Below are positions 49,263-57,815 of a DNA stretch of 64,000 nt, piece after piece. Source of the DNA: Bacteroidales bacterium (lineage in GTDB: Bacteria; Bacteroidota; Bacteroidia; Bacteroidales; UBA932); the NCBI GenBank assembly GCA_017428035.1, contig JAFRRR010000127.1:1-64000 (forward strand). The letters are read 5' to 3'. Below the pieces are notes generated by a model. It was not told the DNA's origin, ran no database searches, and saw nothing but the letters and a program-made list of their open reading frames with translations. Positions within the stretch are counted from its first letter, which is position 1. Each line of letters starts with the position of its first letter. The position numbers and the translations under genes are program-made.

Positions 49263-52229
49263 TCAAAGTTTTACAATTCCTTTTCTTGTAACACCGTCTA
49301 CATAAACCGTGAGAGGTTTTTCAAATTTGACAATTTTAAACCACTCGCCATCGTAATCAAGAGGCATTGCATCCAGCACTTCCTGTGCAAAAACGCCCTC
49401 TCCGGCCGAAGGGTTTATGGAGAGATAACCCACGCCCAGCGATGTCACATTCTGGAAGAAGTGGGTGCCCTGACTGGACTCGATATTGAAATCCTTGAGC
49501 GCCATTTCCACTATGACCTTGGCCTCTGAGATGTGGCCCCATTTGACCGGGACGCCCAGGTTAGGATCGGAAGAACCCCAGCGGCCGGTGCCCACGAGGA
49601 TATATTCCACGCCTCGGCCCTTCATCATTGTGTTTATCTTATAAAGTTCTTCTGCAATCTCGCGAGTCTTCAACGAAGAGAATTTGTCGAACTTCATATA
49701 CACAATGTACTCCAGATTCTTGATCTCACCCACCCCCAGGGCACATTCAGAGTAGATAATCGCATCGGAAACGTCTATCTTGTCCCAATCTACCTTGCTC
49801 TCGTCCAAGCTGTTGATTATGGGCCTGATTTGCAAGAAGTTGAAAATCTTGGGAGCGCCCGGCTCCACATCCATATTCACTGCGAACTCAATTTCCACGG
49901 GGCAGCGGAGCTCCTCCTCGCCTATCTTGAGCAGGTCTCGGATAATCTCAGCCAGAGGGAATGAGTTATATTTCAGGATACTGTTGAAGGTAATAACCTT
50001 GAAAGAATCGTTGAATGTCGGGCCTTCGCTGATGCGGTTGTTGGCATAGTCAAAGTTGCTGCAGACATACTTTGCGTTGCGCCAGCTGCCTATTTTGCTC
50101 ACCGGCAGTTTCTCTATGTTGATGGCGTCGTCGGTAGAGGGCAGGAACTTGCCCGGGTCCAGATTAAGGGCCATAACCTCTGTCTGCGCGTCACTCACGG
50201 TGAGTTCTACGGTAGAGGTCTGCAGGGCTTTGTCGGGATAAGCCGGCGAGAATCGGAGCGTCTTGCCTCCGTCCACAACCGCCTTGCCAAGGCCCATCAC
50301 CACGTTGCAGACACCCTCTTCGGGCTTTTCATAACCGATTGGATAGAGGTTGCGGCTGCGGGCCACACCGCTGAAGGTGGGCAGGAAATAGCCGTCCTGC
50401 TCGGTGCCGCACACCTCCTGCACCAGCACCGCCATACGCTCTTCGCTGAGCACATTCTGCGAGGTCTGGATATAGGCCTTTGAAGAGGCGAAATAAACCG
50501 AAGCATAAACGCTCTTGACACCGCGGATAAGCATTCGCAGCATCTGTCCGTCATCTTCGCAACGGGGAATCATATAGGTCGAATAGACCCCGGCAAACGG
50601 CTGATAATTACTGTCTTCCAGCTTAGACGACGACCTTATGGCCAGCGGACGGCGGCAGGTAGAGACAAACTTCTTAAGCTTGCTGTGAAGACTTTGCGGT
50701 ATGGTGGAATTCAGGAATTCGCTTAGCAAAACTTCGTCGGAAACATCCTTCTCGATAATGTACTGCAGCGAATTTGAATTGATGAATTCTTCGAAATAGT
50801 CGGTGGATATCACCACGCTGCGCGGGATGGTGATGCGCACGCCCGGATATTTCTTGTACTGCTCGTGCTTGGCAAGGATGCCGTTCATAAACGCCAGGCC
50901 GCGGGCCTTGCCGCCGATGGTCCCCTCGCCTATCTTGGCAAAGGATATGGCATCGCTGTAAGTGGCTTCGTCAAAAGCCGCCACGATGCCCTGCCCAAGC
51001 AGTGTCCGGTATTCCTTGAGCAGACGGACAATGGCCTTGCGGTGATCTTCGGTGCTCTTGAACTGGCTGCTGTTCATACTGCGCAGAACCTTGGCGATGG
51101 GGAAAAGACCGCGGGCATACAGCCACTTGGAGAGGTTCATCTGGCTCAGGTGATACTCCAGGACATCGTCCGGCACAGTCTCTATGAGTTTCTGCATCTG
51201 ATAGAGATCGTGCGCACGGCCCAGTTCCAGGCCGGTATTGGGTTCAGTGAAAATAAAGTCGCCAAATCCGAAGCTGGACAGAATCACGTGGCGCATATTC
51301 TCCAGCAGGTTCTTGCTGGTCTTGGGTATGAATCCGGCTCCCAGGGACTCGGCCAGGGACTTGAATTCCACCTGAGAGGATTGCATAATCACCGGCATCC
51401 ACGGCGTCTCGCTCTTGACCAGCTTGCAGATATCCACGCCGGCATCCGACTTTTCGGTTTCGCTGCGGTCGCCCTTGTGGATAATCATTCCCAGGTCGGT
51501 GATCACGCCCAGCAGGTTATTCTTGTACTTCCGGTAGAGTTCCACCGCTTCACTGTAGTTGGTGGCCAGCAGCACTTTGGGCCGAGAGCGCTTGCGGGAT
51601 ATCATCTGCTGCTCGTTATAGGCATCCTTTATGAATTCGCTGTTCTGAAGAAGCAATATCCGGTATAGCTCAGGCAGATAAGAAGAATAGAACCGGAAGG
51701 AATCCTCGGCCAGCAGGATGGCCTGCACTCCGCCTTCAAGGATGTCCCGCTCTGCATTGAGCCTGTCCTCGGCTAGCTTGATGATGGCAATTATAAGGTC
51801 GGCAGTGCCGTGCCAGCAGAATATATTGTCTATAGCTTCGCAATGGCTGTCTTCTATCCTGCGGTAGATTTCCCTGGAGAAACTGGTAATCAGGAACACC
51901 GGCATATCGGGCTTCATCTGCTTTATGGTACGGGCAAAATCGAACACCGTCATCCCGCCCACATTGTACATAGTGAGCACGAAATCATACTCTTCCCCGC
52001 TCTCCAGCTTTTCAAGAGCCTCCGCCGCGCTGCTCACGCGCACAATCGCAGGCGGATTGCTCATATTCAGCTCGTTGTATTCGCTGTTGATTTGCGAGTC
52101 TATGTGACCGTCCTCTTCAAGGGTGTATCCGTCGTAACTGCTGCATACCAACAGAATCCTGTGTATGCGGTATTTCATATAATCGTGGCGCTGCTCGTCG
52201 GCAAACGTAAAGTGCTCGTAATCTACCAT
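49263..52229 (-). CDS. Two receiver-like domains + PEP-synthase ATP-grasp domain protein
   Basis: A 988-residue soluble protein. Residues ~10-150 are a degenerate receiver domain, in which the usual phospho-Asp position reads 'FVLTMYNVGGMT'. Residues ~215-325 form a second receiver-like domain that keeps an Asp ('LGVITDLGMI'). From ~430 it has the ATP-binding domain of PEP synthase/pyruvate phosphate dikinase: 'GGKARGLAFMN' and 'AIRSSSKLEDSNYQPFAGVYSTY'. There is no swivelling phospho-His motif and no PEP-binding barrel, so it is not a complete PpsA/PpdK. Function is unknown; a signal-controlled phosphotransferase is conceivable. The start at 52229 is placed after the promoter box. Confidence 0.8.
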   Translation of the reverse strand: MVDYEHFTFADEQRHDYMKYRIHRILLVCSSYDGYTLEEDGHIDSQINSEYNELNMSNPPAIVRVSSAAEALEKLESGEEYDFVLTMYNVGGMTVFDFARTIKQMKPDMPVFLITSFSREIYRRIEDSHCEAIDNIFCWHGTADLIIAIIKLAEDRLNAERDILEGGVQAILLAEDSFRFYSSYLPELYRILLLQNSEFIKDAYNEQQMISRKRSRPKVLLATNYSEAVELYRKYKNNLLGVITDLGMIIHKGDRSETEKSDAGVDICKLVKSETPWMPVIMQSSQVEFKSLAESLGAGFIPKTSKNLLENMRHVILSSFGFGDFIFTEPNTGLELGRAHDLYQMQKLIETVPDDVLEYHLSQMNLSKWLYARGLFPIAKVLRSMNSSQFKSTEDHRKAIVRLLKEYRTLLGQGIVAAFDEATYSDAISFAKIGEGTIGGKARGLAFMNGILAKHEQYKKYPGVRITIPRSVVISTDYFEEFINSNSLQYIIEKDVSDEVLLSEFLNSTIPQSLHSKLKKFVSTCRRPLAIRSSSKLEDSNYQPFAGVYSTYMIPRCEDDGQMLRMLIRGVKSVYASVYFASSKAYIQTSQNVLSEERMAVLVQEVCGTEQDGYFLPTFSGVARSRNLYPIGYEKPEEGVCNVVMGLGKAVVDGGKTLRFSPAYPDKALQTSTVELTVSDAQTEVMALNLDPGKFLPSTDDAINIEKLPVSKIGSWRNAKYVCSNFDYANNRISEGPTFNDSFKVITFNSILKYNSFPLAEIIRDLLKIGEEELRCPVEIEFAVNMDVEPGAPKIFNFLQIRPIINSLDESKVDWDKIDVSDAIIYSECALGVGEIKNLEYIVYMKFDKFSSLKTREIAEELYKINTMMKGRGVEYILVGTGRWGSSDPNLGVPVKWGHISEAKVIVEMALKDFNIESSQGTHFFQNVTSLGVGYLSINPSAGEGVFAQEVLDAMPLDYDGEWFKIVKFEKPLTVYVDGVTRKGIVKL

Positions 52230-52247
52230 AGGGAAAAATATTACGCT

Positions 52248-52255
52248 CAAAAATA
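52248..52255 (-). promoter_or_regulatory. -7 promoter box of the receiver/ATP-grasp gene
   Basis: The minus strand reads TATTTTTG, an exact -7 box, 18 nt before the ATG at 52229. It is in a divergent gap with the outer-membrane protein gene. Confidence 0.5.
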
Positions 52256-52261
52256 ATGATA

Positions 52262-52295
52262 TTTTGTCATTATTTTAAACCTCTGGATATCTTTG
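52262..52295 (+). promoter_or_regulatory. Promoter of the TonB-type outer membrane protein gene
   Basis: TTTTG (52262-52266), a 21-nt spacer, then TATCTTTG (52288-52295). The predicted start near 52302 leaves a short leader before the ATG at 52311 and excludes the upstream in-frame ATG at 52293. Confidence 0.65.
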
Positions 52296-52310
52296 CAGTC
52301 AAATATCCGT

Positions 52311-55300
52311 ATGAAAAAGATTATCCTGACTTTGATTTTTGCCGCAGCTGCGCTTTGCGCAACTTCTTTTACAGCAGCGGCACAGCGTAAAGCAACCGTT
52401 AAACTGGCCCTTGTTGACACCCTGACCCGCGAACCCGTTTCATATGCGGCGGCAATGCTTCTGCCCCAGGGCGACACCGTGGCCAAATACTATGCATTGG
52501 CGGGCATGGACGGCAAGGCCGAGTTTGCCAAGGTCGATTACGGCCGGTACACTCTCAAGGCAGAGTTGATGGGCTTTGAGACCCTCACCAGGCAGATTGA
52601 CGTGAACAAAGGCAACATCAATCTGGGCGAGATAGCAATGAAAGAGGATTTTGAAATGCTTCAGGGCGCCACCATTTCTGCCGTGGGCAATGCCATCACC
52701 ATCAAGCAGGATACGATAGAATACACGGCATCTTCTTTCAAAGTCAAGGATAACGCCGTGCTGATAGACCTGCTCAAAAAGCTGCCCGGCATCGAGGTCG
52801 GCAGTGACGGCAGCATTACTTCCGGCGGCGAGACCATCAAGAAAATCACCCTTAACGGCAAGACTTTTTTCCTGGACGACCCCAGCCTGGCCACCGAGAA
52901 TATCCCTGTGAATGTGATTGAAAAGGTCAAGGTGATAGACAAGAAGTCGGAGCAGGCCCAGTTCAGCGGCATAGAAGACGACGATACCGAGAAAATCATT
53001 GATGTAAGCACCTACAAGGGGATGTTCGACGGCTGGTTCGGAAACCTTTCCGGCGGCTTGGGCCGAGACTTGCGCACAGCACCGGTGGACGGTAGCAAAT
53101 TCGAACTGAAAAATGACTGGCGCTATCAGGGCAACGGCATCATAGGCCGGTTCAACGAAACCGACCAGCTGGCATTCGTGGCCAACGGCAACAACACCAA
53201 CAACCGTGGCGGCTTCCAGGGCGGCGGCGGTCCTGGCGGCTTTGGCGGAATGAGGGGTATCAACGATGAATGGATGGCCGGCATCAACTACGGCACCTCC
53301 CGCGTAAAGAACCTCGAGGCCAACGTCAGCGCAGAATACGGCCAGCGCAAGAGCGACGTCCAGAGCAAGGACCACAAAATCACCTATGTGAACGACGGCG
53401 ACGACCTTACGACAGATTCTGAAAGCAAGTCCAATTCCGGCAACCAGTTTGTAGAGGCAGGCGCAGAGATTAATTACACCCCCGAAGGCACCCGCGTCTT
53501 TTTCAGACCCCGCTTTAACTGGGAATGGAGTGTAAACGACCGCAGCAACGGCAACGAGACCGGAACCGGCGAAGGCGACCTATATTCAAGGCTCAACGAC
53601 TCCAGGTCATTCTCATACGGACTGACTCAGAGCCGCACGGCAGACGGCCGGTTTATGGTGGGCCAGCGCATAGGCAAGCCCGGCCGCACCATAACCTTTG
53701 GCGGACGGTACAGCTTCTCCGGCAGCGAGTCCGACGCCAAAGAGTTTTCCAACACTCAATATGCCAAAGGCGACCCTACCCGCATTGACCAGTATTCCCA
53801 CACAGACTCCAGAAATATGTCGCTCAACGGCAACCTGGAATACACCGAGCCCCTCTCGGAAAACTGGTTTGTGAGCGCTCGCTACCGCATAGGCTACACC
53901 CACAGCAATTCTGTAAAAAGCACCTTTGACTATGCGGGTGCCGCAGCACACACGGTAGATGACACAGACTTTGTGCACAATATGGACGACAAGGGAGATT
54001 ACTCGATAGAGAATCTCTACTATAGCAGCAGCGTTGAAAACATATTCGTGAACCATCAGGCTGGTGTTATGATGCAGTATCAGAAAGACCGCAACTTCAT
54101 CCAGTTCGGCGCCACGCTGCAGCCCACCTACAACGAGACCCATACCACCAAGTTTGGTGTAACCAACGATATGGACGGCGAATGGCAGTTGAACTGGTCA
54201 CCTGAAGTACGTGCCCGCTACAATTTCAGCCAGACAACCAATATGCGCGCCAACTACAACGGCCGCTCGCAGCAACCTTCTACAAGCCGTATGCAGCCGA
54301 TCCTGGATGTGTCCAACCCTACCGCCATCAGCACCGGTAATGCATATCTGCTGCCTTCCTTCACCCACAACGCCAGGTTGTTCTTCAACAGAAACAACAA
54401 ATACACCTTCTCTTCCCTGACCACCGGCTTCTTCTTCAATTACGGTCTGAACAGCATTGTAACGGCCAGCTGGTTTGACAAAGACGGTGTAAGCTATTCC
54501 GTTCCTGTAAATGCGAAGAAACCTTCGCAGTCATACAATATGTTCCTGTCATACAACACGCCCATTGCCAAGTCTAGCTTCTCCATCGCCTCCAACACCT
54601 CTGCCAACCTGACCAATGCAGTCAGCTACCAGAACATAGAGGCACGCGATGGCCTAAATGCAGAAACTTTCGTTTATGAAGAGTTTATGAAGGACTTCTG
54701 GGGCGTAACTGGCGACGGTAAAGTAGACCCCACCGGCAGCAGATTCTACGGCGAAGAGAGCGGCTTTGGAGAGAGCAAGACCACTGCATATACCCTGGCA
54801 GAAGATTTGAGCTTCCGCTATAACGGCGACAATCTGTACGCCTCCGTTGGCGGCAGAGTTCGCTATAACAATGCCATATATTCCCTGAATTCAGCCGCTG
54901 ACAAGCACACCCTTGACAATTCCATTCTGGGTTCATTCGTTTGGACACTCTGGAACAGCCTTGAGCTGAGCAGCGACGCCACATACACCTTCTATCGCGG
55001 CTACACCTCAGGCTACAACGATCCGGAATTCATCTGGAATGCGGGCGTAAGCTACAGGCTCGGTCCCGTTTCCCTGGCAGTGAATGCATATGACCTGCTG
55101 GAGCAGAGCAAGAGCATCTCCCGCACAATGAACGAGAACTACCTGCAGGACAGCTGGAGCAACCGTCTTGGCCGCTACATCATATTCAAGCTCACCTACA
55201 CCTTTGGTACTTTCAAGAACCAGAGAGGCGGTGACCGCGGCGGCTTCGGCGGCCGCGGAGGTTTTGGAGGAGGTGGATTCGGCGGCGGCCGCGGCGGATT

Positions 55301-55322
55301 CGGAGGCGGCCCCAGATTCTAA
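52311..55322 (+). CDS. TonB-dependent-receptor-like outer membrane beta-barrel protein
   Basis: A 1003-residue outer membrane protein. It has signal peptide 'MKKIILTLIFAAAALCATSFTAAAQ', then a carboxypeptidase-regulatory-like domain (about 28-110: 'KLALVDTLTREPVSYAAAMLL'). A plug-like domain follows (about 115-240: 'VLIDLLKKLPGIEVGSDGSI', 'TLNGKTFFLDDPSLATENIP'). The rest is a large barrel of the OMP beta-barrel family 3 type. It is not a SusC; no SusD partner follows. A Gly-rich insertion ('GGFQGGGGPGGFGGM') is near residue 305, and the C-terminus is a Phe/Gly/Arg tail ending 'GGFGGGPRF' after the last strand 'FKLTYTFGTF'. Substrate is unknown. It has its own strong promoter. Confidence 0.85.
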   Translation: MKKIILTLIFAAAALCATSFTAAAQRKATVKLALVDTLTREPVSYAAAMLLPQGDTVAKYYALAGMDGKAEFAKVDYGRYTLKAELMGFETLTRQIDVNKGNINLGEIAMKEDFEMLQGATISAVGNAITIKQDTIEYTASSFKVKDNAVLIDLLKKLPGIEVGSDGSITSGGETIKKITLNGKTFFLDDPSLATENIPVNVIEKVKVIDKKSEQAQFSGIEDDDTEKIIDVSTYKGMFDGWFGNLSGGLGRDLRTAPVDGSKFELKNDWRYQGNGIIGRFNETDQLAFVANGNNTNNRGGFQGGGGPGGFGGMRGINDEWMAGINYGTSRVKNLEANVSAEYGQRKSDVQSKDHKITYVNDGDDLTTDSESKSNSGNQFVEAGAEINYTPEGTRVFFRPRFNWEWSVNDRSNGNETGTGEGDLYSRLNDSRSFSYGLTQSRTADGRFMVGQRIGKPGRTITFGGRYSFSGSESDAKEFSNTQYAKGDPTRIDQYSHTDSRNMSLNGNLEYTEPLSENWFVSARYRIGYTHSNSVKSTFDYAGAAAHTVDDTDFVHNMDDKGDYSIENLYYSSSVENIFVNHQAGVMMQYQKDRNFIQFGATLQPTYNETHTTKFGVTNDMDGEWQLNWSPEVRARYNFSQTTNMRANYNGRSQQPSTSRMQPILDVSNPTAISTGNAYLLPSFTHNARLFFNRNNKYTFSSLTTGFFFNYGLNSIVTASWFDKDGVSYSVPVNAKKPSQSYNMFLSYNTPIAKSSFSIASNTSANLTNAVSYQNIEARDGLNAETFVYEEFMKDFWGVTGDGKVDPTGSRFYGEESGFGESKTTAYTLAEDLSFRYNGDNLYASVGGRVRYNNAIYSLNSAADKHTLDNSILGSFVWTLWNSLELSSDATYTFYRGYTSGYNDPEFIWNAGVSYRLGPVSLAVNAYDLLEQSKSISRTMNENYLQDSWSNRLGRYIIFKLTYTFGTFKNQRGGDRGGFGGRGGFGGGGFGGGRGGFGGGPRF

Positions 55323-55324
55323 TC

Positions 55325-55425
55325 GCACTTCGCTTTTAACCGCAAAAAAAGCTTAGCTCCGGGCCAGGGAGAACATAGAACCCCTGTTCCCTACGCTAAG
55401 CTTTTTTTCGCTTATTGCGAAGTGC
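55325..55425. repeat. Structured intergenic repeat, copy B (101 nt, inverted relative to A)
   Basis: Outer arms are GCACTTCGC/GCGAAGTGC (9 bp, perfect). A 14-bp stem AAAAAAAGCTTAGC/GCTAAGCTTTTTTT (55344-55357 with 55395-55408) closes a core that is the exact reverse complement of the core of copy A. Relative to A, the stem pair T-A has changed to A-T and pairing is kept. With A- and T-tracts on both sides it could terminate transcription from both directions. It fills the gap between the convergent barrel-protein gene and the DUF819 gene. Confidence 0.85.
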
Positions 55426-56645
55426 TAAAACAGCGCGAACAGTTGCACGGCCAGGATGCCCAGGTAGTTGCCAACGGCAAAGCCGATGATGCCGACAGTG
55501 ATGCCGGGAACCAGCACCTTGGGATTCTTCATTGCAGACACCATCATAGGCACGAAGGGCGGCGAGTTGATCAGCGAAACGCTGGTAACAATCATCATAT
55601 CCGCCTCTATCTTCAGCAGTTTTGAGATCAGCAGCTGAATGAGCAGTGAACCGAAAATGATGCAGACAAGGAACAGCAAAGTGTAGAGTTCCTGGCCAAA
55701 GCTCAGTTTGGTGACGTCGGCCATCGAAGCCACGGCCAAAGAAAAAATATAAATCAGGTAAAGACCTGCATTATAACTGTGCGTGAGTTTGCGCACCGGC
55801 TTGAGGAACGATGCCGCGATGGCAAGAGTCGTGAGTGAAAGTATGAACACGGGCATAAACCAGCCAGCGCCAAAAGATCCGGTCACAGTCTTGAGGCTTA
55901 TGGCGTCACCTTTTATAAGCCCTATTACGACCCCTACTATTGCCACTACGAGCACCGAGAGAAGCAGGCAGCAAATCACCGCCAGCATTATCTTGGCAAG
56001 CTGCACAATCCCGGAGCGGGTCCAGATACCATCATAGCCCTGCTTCTCCAGTACGGCCGAATCGGACTGTCCTTCGGTTCCTTCCTGGGCTTTGACAGAA
56101 GTGTGCGGCAGAACCTTCCTGAACCATTTGATCCCTATGCTGAGCAGAAATACAAAATACAGGAAGCAAATGAGCATATCATAAGAGTTGAGCAGCACAT
56201 AGCGTTCGCTGGGGAAATCCAGCGCCTGCTTCAAGGCAGCCATATTTATGGTGCCGCCGGTTTCGCATCCCACCAGCAGACCTGCAACCTTTGGTCCGTC
56301 TGCAATCTTGCTGCCGAACAGCAGATAACCGACTACAGTTGCCACTATCACTGCCACCAGACCGGCGATGAGTGACTTGCCTATACCCTTCATATCCTTC
56401 AGGTTGAACTGGCAGCCGAAGAGCATCATAGGCAACGCCAGCGGAATCATCACAGTGGTGACCGTATCCTTGAAGGACATTGTGGTTTCATTGTTAAGGC
56501 CTGGAATCTGGCCTATCAGAACACCGATAATATAAAGCAGCAGGATCGGCCCTATTTTGCCGAAGAAGCTGACCTTGGTGCAAAGCTTGACCACCAGGGC
56601 CGGCATAAAGATGAAAATCAGGGCGTAAATAATTATAGATATCAT
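55425..56645 (-). CDS. DUF819 family membrane protein
   Basis: A 406-residue polytopic inner-membrane protein with about eleven hydrophobic segments. It matches DUF819 by 'LALPMMLFGCQFNLKDMKGIGKSL' near residue 72, 'AGLLVGCETGGTINMAAL' near 125 and 'SLINSPPFVPMMVSAMKNPKVLVPGITVGIIGFAVGNYLG' near the end. It is probably a transporter of unknown substrate. Its stop overlaps the outer arm of repeat copy B by one base. It is 9 nt downstream of the Ca/Na exchanger gene. Confidence 0.88.
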   Translation of the reverse strand: MISIIIYALIFIFMPALVVKLCTKVSFFGKIGPILLLYIIGVLIGQIPGLNNETTMSFKDTVTTVMIPLALPMMLFGCQFNLKDMKGIGKSLIAGLVAVIVATVVGYLLFGSKIADGPKVAGLLVGCETGGTINMAALKQALDFPSERYVLLNSYDMLICFLYFVFLLSIGIKWFRKVLPHTSVKAQEGTEGQSDSAVLEKQGYDGIWTRSGIVQLAKIMLAVICCLLLSVLVVAIVGVVIGLIKGDAISLKTVTGSFGAGWFMPVFILSLTTLAIAASFLKPVRKLTHSYNAGLYLIYIFSLAVASMADVTKLSFGQELYTLLFLVCIIFGSLLIQLLISKLLKIEADMMIVTSVSLINSPPFVPMMVSAMKNPKVLVPGITVGIIGFAVGNYLGILAVQLFALF

Positions 56646-56654
56646 ATTGACTGA

Positions 56655-57608
56655 TTATGCAAGTACCACAAAAAATATGTACGCAGCGTACAGGAGTATA
56701 AAAATGAAACCCTTGTAACGGGACAGTTCGTTGCGTTTGGGAAGAAGGGCGCTGAGATACAGCAGTATCGCAACAAGAATCAGAATTATGAATCCGTCAA
56801 ACTGTGCCGTGTCCACGATAAGCGGGCGCACCAGAGAACTGCAGCCCAGTATCAGCAGGATATTGCTCACATTGGAGCCAAGGATATTTCCAAGGGCCAG
56901 CTGGTTGCGCTTTTTCGCCGCCGCCACTATGCAGGTCACCAGTTCTGGCAGAGAGGTACCGCCGGCCATAAAGGTCACAGCTATCACAGTCTCAGATACC
57001 TTCAGCGCCCTTGCAATCTCGCAGCCCTTGTCTACAAAGAGTTTCCCACCAACCGCCAAGGCGGCAATGCCGGCAATCACCATTAAAATAAGAAGCCATA
57101 GCGGCTTGGCCTTGCCTCCTTCGGAATCGGCCTCTTCTGATTTATTACCGTTTCGGAATGTCATATAAAGATAACCGGCAAACAGCAGCAGGAACAACCC
57201 GCCTTCGAGACGGGAAATCACCGGAGACTCAGCAGGACGGATTGCTATTGGCAGATATGCAAACAGCAAAAGTATTACGGAGGCAAGTGTATTCAGATGC
57301 ATATCGCGGCGCAGATTGTCCCGGGTGAACAATATCGGGTTAATCATTGCCGTTATGCCAAGTATCACCAGTGTGTTGAACATATTGCTGCCGGTGACAT
57401 TACCTATGGCAATTTCGGCACTGCCGCGAAGGCTGCCCAGCAGGCTGACCGTGAACTCCGGCATAGAGGTGCCGATGCCGACAATGCAGACACCTATTAC
57501 AAATTCGGATACTTTATAGCGTTTTGCTATTCCGCTGGCGCCGTCAACCAACCAGGATGCTCCCAAAAGAGTGAGAGCCACGCCAACTATAAACCACACA
57601 TACATCAT
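56655..57608 (-). CDS. Calcium/sodium antiporter (CaCA family, YrbG-like)
   Basis: A 317-residue inner-membrane exchanger with ten helices in two inverted halves. The two alpha-repeats are clear. The first has 'CIVGIGTSMPEFTVSLLGSLRGSAEIAIGNVTGSNMFNTL' (near 42), the second 'TFMAGGTSLPELVTCIVAAAKKRNQLALGNILGSNVSNILLILG' (near 215). The Glu of each Gly-Thr-Ser-x-Pro-Glu binds Ca2+. It exchanges Ca2+ for Na+ or H+. It diverges from gdhA. Confidence 0.94.
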   Translation of the reverse strand: MMYVWFIVGVALTLLGASWLVDGASGIAKRYKVSEFVIGVCIVGIGTSMPEFTVSLLGSLRGSAEIAIGNVTGSNMFNTLVILGITAMINPILFTRDNLRRDMHLNTLASVILLLFAYLPIAIRPAESPVISRLEGGLFLLLFAGYLYMTFRNGNKSEEADSEGGKAKPLWLLILMVIAGIAALAVGGKLFVDKGCEIARALKVSETVIAVTFMAGGTSLPELVTCIVAAAKKRNQLALGNILGSNVSNILLILGCSSLVRPLIVDTAQFDGFIILILVAILLYLSALLPKRNELSRYKGFIFILLYAAYIFFVVLA

Positions 57609-57685
57609 AACGATAGCAAATTATCATACTAAATTACGAATTATTTGCATAAGACGCAAAAATTCAATCGCCAAGGCGCCGTCAA

Positions 57686-57700
57686 CTTACAATTTGTAAG
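57686..57700. promoter_or_regulatory. 15-bp palindrome upstream of gdhA (candidate operator)
   Basis: CTTACAA-T-TTGTAAG, a perfect 7-1-7 inverted repeat, 63 nt upstream of the gdhA -7 box in the 207-nt divergent gap. Such palindromes are typical dimeric-regulator sites. The regulator is unknown. Confidence 0.45.
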
Positions 57701-57706
57701 GTGTTG

Positions 57707-57740
57707 AAAAGTGCGTTCAAAACTATTTGGATGCACTTTT
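57707..57740. promoter_or_regulatory. Inverted repeat next to the gdhA -33 element
   Basis: AAAAGTGC and GCACTTTT (57707-57714 and 57733-57740) are exact inverted repeats separated by 18 nt. They end directly before the -33 TTTG at 57742, a position suited to activator binding. Confidence 0.45.
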
Positions 57741-57741
57741 A

Positions 57742-57771
57742 TTTGTTATTTAAATAAAACATATATATTTG
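57742..57771 (+). promoter_or_regulatory. Promoter of gdhA
   Basis: TTTG (57742-57745), an 18-nt spacer, then TATATTTG (57764-57771). The predicted leader runs from ~57778 to 57815 and is rich in A and C, with no stable hairpin. Confidence 0.7.
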
Positions 57772-57815
57772 CGGTTGAAAATTGCAACAACAAACAACAA
57801 ATAACACCTACACTT

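Noticed and set aside
49263-52229. A full phosphoenolpyruvate synthase or pyruvate phosphate dikinase
   Set aside because: The phospho-His swivelling motif and PEP-binding barrel are missing.
52311-55322. A SusC of a polysaccharide utilization locus
   Set aside because: No SusD follows, and the domain pattern is that of the family 3 outer membrane barrel, with a large regulatory-like domain and no canonical SusC features.
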